NCBI RefSeq assembly: GCF_017115025.1
Contig: NZ_JABXKM010000212.1
Location: 1 to 38,341 of the forward strand
DNA from: Nostoc sp. NOS(2021)
Lineage (GTDB): Bacteria > Cyanobacteriota > Cyanobacteriia > Cyanobacteriales > Nostocaceae
Direction of reading: 5' to 3'
DNA: 38,341 nucleotides
The notes beneath the pieces are model-generated. The model was not told the DNA's origin. It did no database searches and worked only from the letters and a program-made list of their open reading frames with translations. Positions 33,529-38,341 of the stretch are shown in pieces. Position 1 is the stretch's first letter, and every line of letters starts with the position of its first letter. The position numbers and the translations under genes were made by a program.

Positions 33529-35319
33529 ATGACGCTCCCAATTCGCAACGTCGCCATTATCGCCCACGTTGATCACGGCAAAACCACCCTGGTTGACGCA
33601 CTCCTCAAACAATCCGGCATTTTCCGCGAAGGCGAAGACGTTCCGGATTGCGTTATGGATTCCAACGCCCTAGAACGGGAACGGGGTATTACTATCCTGT
33701 CGAAAAATACAGCAGTTCGCTACAAAGAAACACTAATCAATATTGTTGATACTCCTGGACACGCTGACTTTGGCGGCGAAGTTGAACGCGTACTCGGCAT
33801 GGTTGACGGATGTCTTCTGATTGTCGATGCCAACGAAGGCCCGATGCCTCAAACACGCTTTGTCCTGAAAAAAGCTTTAGAAAAAGGGCTGCGCCCCATC
33901 GTTATTATCAACAAAATAGACCGTGGTAAAGTTGACCCCCACATTGCTGTTGATAAAGTTTTGGATCTGTTCTTAGAATTAGGAGCAGATGAAGACCAGT
34001 GTGATTTTACCTATCTGTTTGCTTCCGGTATGGCGGGTTTTGCCAAAGACACCTTGGAAGCAGAATCGGTAGACATGCAACCTCTTTTTAACGCGATTCT
34101 GCAACACGTTCCACCACCAGTAGGCGACAGCAATAAGCCTTTGCAACTGCAAGTTACAACCCTAGATTATTCTGAATATCTGGGACGGATTGTGATTGGC
34201 AGAATTCACAACGGTACTATCCGCTCAGGACAGCAAGCGGCTTTAATAACAGAAGATGGTACCATTGTCAAGGGTAAAATTACCAAATTGATGGGCTTTG
34301 ATGGACTCAAGCGAGTAGAGATGGAAGAAGCAACCGCAGGTTATATTGTCGCGGTGGCTGGTTTCGCTGATGCTTATATTGGGGAAACGATTACTGACCC
34401 CAATGATCCGCAAGCTTTACCACTAATTAAAGTGGATGAACCAACCTTGCAAATGGCCTTCTGGGTGAATGATTCGCCCTTTGCTGGTCAAGAAGGTAAG
34501 TTGGTGACATCAAGACAAATACGCGATCGCTTATTCCGCGAACTCGAAACCAACGTTGCTTTGCGTGTCGAAGAAACCGATTCTCCCGATAAATTTCTCG
34601 TTTCCGGTCGTGGGGAACTTCACTTAGGTATCTTAATCGAAACCATGCGCCGGGAAGGGTTCGAGTTTCAGGTATCTCAGCCACAGGTTATTTACCGCGA
34701 AGTCAACGGACACCCTTGCGAACCCTTTGAACTCTTGGTGTTAGACATTCCTGTTGATGGTGTGGGTAGCTGTATCGAACGCCTTGGACAACGCAAAGGC
34801 GAAATGCAAGATATGCAGCCAGGTAGTGGCGATCGCACCCAGTTAGAATTTGTCATACCCGCCCGTGGTTTGATTGGTTTCCGGGGTGAATTCATGCGGA
34901 TGACTCGTGGTGAAGGCATCATGAACCACAGCTTCTTGGATTACCGTCAACTCAGTGGCGACATTGAAGCCCGTAACAAAGGCGTTTTAATCTCCTTTGA
35001 AGAAGGCGTTTCGACTTTCTACGCCATGAGAAATGCCGAAGATAGAGGAGCATTCTTTATTGTTCCCGGTACAAAGGTTTACAGAGGCATGATTGTAGGA
35101 GAACACAATCGTTCGCAAGATTTAGAACTAAATATCTGTAAGACCAAGCAGTTAACCAATCACCGCGCGGCTGGTGGCGATGAACTAGTGCAACTGCAAG
35201 CACCAATAGATATGAGCTTAGAGCGTGCTTTGGAATATATTGGCCCCGATGAATTGGTGGAAGTTACACCCCAATCGATTCGTCTGCGGAAGATGTCGAA
35301 GAAGTTAGCGAAACGGTAA
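33529..35319 (+). CDS. typA: Translational GTPase TypA/BipA (596 aa)
   Basis: The G domain (1-200) has G1 [11 protein letters not shown]2 RERGITI, G3 [11 protein letters not shown]4 INKIDR and a Ser-Gly G5 motif (FASGMAG). It is followed by EF-G-like domains II, III and V ([33 protein letters not shown]) and the BipA-specific C-terminal domain ([31 protein letters not shown]). It acts on the 70S ribosome during 50S assembly and under cold or stress. Length is normal. The ATG at 33529 fits the family start. A terminator follows at 35341. Confidence 0.97.
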   Translation: MTLPIRNVAIIAHVDHGKTTLVDALLKQSGIFREGEDVPDCVMDSNALERERGITILSKNTAVRYKETLINIVDTPGHADFGGEVERVLGMVDGCLLIVDANEGPMPQTRFVLKKALEKGLRPIVIINKIDRGKVDPHIAVDKVLDLFLELGADEDQCDFTYLFASGMAGFAKDTLEAESVDMQPLFNAILQHVPPPVGDSNKPLQLQVTTLDYSEYLGRIVIGRIHNGTIRSGQQAALITEDGTIVKGKITKLMGFDGLKRVEMEEATAGYIVAVAGFADAYIGETITDPNDPQALPLIKVDEPTLQMAFWVNDSPFAGQEGKLVTSRQIRDRLFRELETNVALRVEETDSPDKFLVSGRGELHLGILIETMRREGFEFQVSQPQVIYREVNGHPCEPFELLVLDIPVDGVGSCIERLGQRKGEMQDMQPGSGDRTQLEFVIPARGLIGFRGEFMRMTRGEGIMNHSFLDYRQLSGDIEARNKGVLISFEEGVSTFYAMRNAEDRGAFFIVPGTKVYRGMIVGEHNRSQDLELNICKTKQLTNHRAAGGDELVQLQAPIDMSLERALEYIGPDELVEVTPQSIRLRKMSKKLAKR

Positions 35320-35340
35320 GTTTAGTTACTTGATTAATTT

Positions 35341-35366
35341 AAAAAGCCCGCTAATGCGGGCTTTTT
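35341..35366. terminator. Intrinsic terminator after typA
   Basis: AAAAAGCCCGC (35341-35351), loop TAAT, GCGGGCTTTTT (35356-35366). A perfect 11-bp stem with a U-tract, 21 bp after the typA stop; it can work in both directions. Confidence 0.93.
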
Positions 35367-35491
35367 GTTTTGTAAGTTTCTTGAGTAAGAAGTTACCGTT
35401 TAAACAATCCAGTGAAACTAATAAGCTCATAGTAGCAAACTGATTAAAATTCAGGCTATACTGACTGATTAAAGTCTTTTTAGTAAGGAAA

Positions 35492-36118
35492 ATGGCAAAC
35501 AAAGGAGAGCGCGGGCGCATCCGTGTATTTTTCGCAGAGGTTGAGGGTGATGATGAAACTATTCAAGAAGGTTTACAGGTAATTAATGTAGCAGCTAACA
35601 AAATTTTTCAGTCTCCTCCAAAAATGATAAACGTTTTATCGGCTTCTGCGGTTCCTAGTGATGAAGATGAGCTTGTCGAAGAGCTTGACACAGAAGACGA
35701 AGAGGAAGATGTGAGTGTTCCTAGCGTTTCTACAAACTCGAAACAGAAGAAGAGTTCGTACAAGCCTCCCACAATGACAATTGTCAAAGATTTAAACCTA
35801 CGGCCAGAAGGCAAGCTTTCATACCGGGACTTCCATTCTCAGAAAAATCCAAAAACTCAAGAGCAAGCTATTACTGTGGCAGTTTATTACCTTAAACGAG
35901 TCCTAGAGCTAGACAAAATAACAGCAGAATACGTTTTTACATGCTTTAAGGATGCCGGACGACGGACACCAAAAAATATGCCTCAAAGCATTCGAGATAC
36001 TGCGAAGAATAAAGGATGGATTAACACTTCGGAGCGAAGCAACATTAAAATTACTAACCACGGTGAGAATATGGTTGAACATGACTTACCTGCTCCCAAT
36101 GGAAAAAAAGATTCGTGA
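35492..36118 (+). CDS. Unrecognised protein with acidic linker and predicted winged-helix C-terminus (208 aa)
   Basis: I do not recognise this family. Residues 1-45 (GRIRVFFAEVEGDDETIQEG then LQVINVAANKIF) look like a small alpha/beta module. Residues 55-75 are strongly acidic (EDELVEELDTEDEEED) and 75-100 are Ser/Lys-rich linker. Residues about 110-205 are helical and look winged-helix-like (AVYYLKRVLELDKITAEYVF, then TPKNMPQSIRDTAKNKGWIN and SNIKITNHGENMV). AAGGAAA about 6 nt before the ATG can serve as the ribosome site. The next gene starts 8 nt after the stop, so the two are one unit. Codon use looks ordinary for the window. Confidence 0.7.
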   Translation: MANKGERGRIRVFFAEVEGDDETIQEGLQVINVAANKIFQSPPKMINVLSASAVPSDEDELVEELDTEDEEEDVSVPSVSTNSKQKKSSYKPPTMTIVKDLNLRPEGKLSYRDFHSQKNPKTQEQAITVAVYYLKRVLELDKITAEYVFTCFKDAGRRTPKNMPQSIRDTAKNKGWINTSERSNIKITNHGENMVEHDLPAPNGKKDS

Positions 36119-36126
36119 GATGGTAG

Positions 36127-37409
<1,283 letters not shown>

Positions 37410-37829
37410 GCTGGATCAGATTATTTGAGCAAATTTATGAAGGGGCAATCATTGAGACAGCAGGCAGGTAATCTGATAGAGAATTATTCAGATGGTAAAC
37501 TAGCAGAATAAAAATTTTTGCAGAAGTAATTGTGATGGCTATTCGTGAAACTGCGATGCCTTCTCTACGAGACGCTACGCGAACGGCGAGCTTCGCTAAC
37601 GCCAAACCCTAGCATAGATATACAGTGCGACACCGAATAGCCCGCACTTCGACAAAGCACAGTGACCGTCGTAGACATCGCTCGTTTGCATATTTTCACA
37701 CAAAGCGATTGCAATGGAGTAAATCATAAAGGAGCGATCGCAAACAAATCAATCATTTTCAAAGCGTATAATAGTCATGCTGGCAAAGAGCAATAACAAT
37801 TCGGGCAGGGATTGCTAGAGGTGAACGCG
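37410..37829. other. Intergenic region with a repeat copy and a short peptide frame
   Basis: 420 bp. A 24-codon frame at 37437-37511 (MKGQSLRQQAGNLIENYSDG) is too short to call a gene; it could be the start of a broken antitoxin-like gene. TCTCTACGAGACGCT at 37562-37576 belongs to the repeat family of 466-485, followed by ACGCGAACGGCGAGCTTCGC palindromic sequence. The end holds the Uma2 gene leader (AGAGGTG). Confidence 0.5.
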
Positions 37830-38336
37830 ATGCTTCCACTACTCGACCGAACTACCGACCAACGCATTGTCCATTATGGGACGTGGGAACAGTTCAAGTT
37901 AATTCAAAAGGGTTTTGACGGTTCTCCTGGTCTACGACTATTTTACTATGACGATACAATCGAGATTCTCATGCCGGGACGCGAACATGAAATTTTTGCC
38001 AGTATCATCGGTTATTTAGTGACAACCTTTCTCGTCGAAAAAGGCATTTTCTTTCAGCCAACCCGATCAATGACCCAGGAAAAAGAAGGGGTTGTCTCGG
38101 TTCAAGCGGACGAGTCCTACTGCATTGGCAGCGCTAAACCGATTCCAGATTTGTCCATCGAAGTCGTTTTTACCAGTGGTGGTATCAGCAAGTTAGAGCG
38201 CTATAAAGCTCTGGGAGTATTGGAAGTCTGGTTTTGGGAAGATGGGCTGTTAACGCTCTATCATCTGCATGACGGCAGCTATGAACCAGTAAACCAAAAA
38301 GTTTTTCTCCAGAGAGCGATCGCTAATCATAGCTAA
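37830..38336 (+). CDS. Uma2 family PD-(D/E)XK nuclease-like protein (168 aa)
   Basis: A DUF820/Uma2 fold, expanded in cyanobacteria. The sequence shows FYYDDTIEILMPGREHEIFA, ADESYCIG, PDLSIEVVFTSGG, and KLERYKALGVLEVWFWED, which supply the Asp, Glu and Lys of the PD-(D/E)XK site. The ATG at 37830 has AGAGGTG 8-14 nt upstream and gives a typical length; GTG at 37821 or the frame start at 37812 would add a few residues. Function in the cell is unknown. It ends 5 bp before the window edge. Confidence 0.88.
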   Translation: MLPLLDRTTDQRIVHYGTWEQFKLIQKGFDGSPGLRLFYYDDTIEILMPGREHEIFASIIGYLVTTFLVEKGIFFQPTRSMTQEKEGVVSVQADESYCIGSAKPIPDLSIEVVFTSGGISKLERYKALGVLEVWFWEDGLLTLYHLHDGSYEPVNQKVFLQRAIANHS

Positions 38337-38341
38337 GTATA

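Overview
The window looks like chromosome from a filamentous heterocyst-type cyanobacterium (Nostoc/Anabaena/Calothrix group). The evidence is: very frequent HIP1 octamers (GCGATCGC); a plant-type ferredoxin I; a Synechocystis-type biliverdin reductase; the rbp-rpsU (RNA-binding protein / S21) gene pair; heptamer short tandem repeats (GGATTTT, TTCAAAA, CCCAATG types) between genes; and many small hairpin or MITE-like elements. No rRNA, tRNA or CRISPR array is visible.

Layout. 1-5.2 kb carries housekeeping and redox genes: sulfiredoxin (-), a SpoIID/LytB-domain secreted protein (+), ferredoxin petF (-), biliverdin reductase bvdR (+) and methionine aminopeptidase map (+). 5.1-5.9 kb is a scar with an SDR gene stump cut by a MITE, a long hairpin and the tail of a lost histidine kinase. 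5.8-8.7 kb has a GAF-GAF histidine kinase and a single-domain response regulator (+). 8.9-18.6 kb is one long minus-strand chemosensory operon, in transcription order cheR-TPR, a fused tandem cheW-cheW, a truncated MCP remnant, two full MCPs, a cheA-REC hybrid and cheB. Its content resembles the Pseudomonas Wsp (alternative cellular function) pathway. It includes the CheR/CheB adaptation pair, which the well-known Synechocystis Che/Pix/Pil systems lack. 18.6-19.4 kb is a cluster of small mobile repeats.

19.4-25 kb holds a membrane pentapeptide-repeat protein (-), the rbp-rpsU pair (+) with its terminators, a zinc-ribbon Ser/Thr kinase with membrane segments (+), and an exported pentapeptide-repeat protein (+). 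25.2-26.9 kb is a minus-strand pair: a heme-oxygenase-like (DUF3865/CADD-like) protein followed by a Rieske oxygenase, possibly a small oxidative pathway. 27.3-32.1 kb has a Cache-HAMP histidine kinase whose catalytic core is a close paralogue of the 5.8-kb kinase, an M20D amidohydrolase, and a ferritin-like/hemerythrin protein.

32.3-38.3 kb surrounds typA/bipA with accessory, conflict-type genes: a Panacea-domain antitoxin with a RelE-like toxin (-), an unrecognised two-gene unit of predicted winged-helix proteins, the second with a DUF4145/HEPN-like C-terminus (+), a brnT-brnA toxin-antitoxin pair (+) and a Uma2-family nuclease (+). The best candidates for something undescribed are the CheR/CheB-containing Wsp-like operon with a fused double CheW and repeat-derived linkers, the two-gene winged-helix/DUF4145 unit, and the Rieske/heme-oxygenase-like pair.
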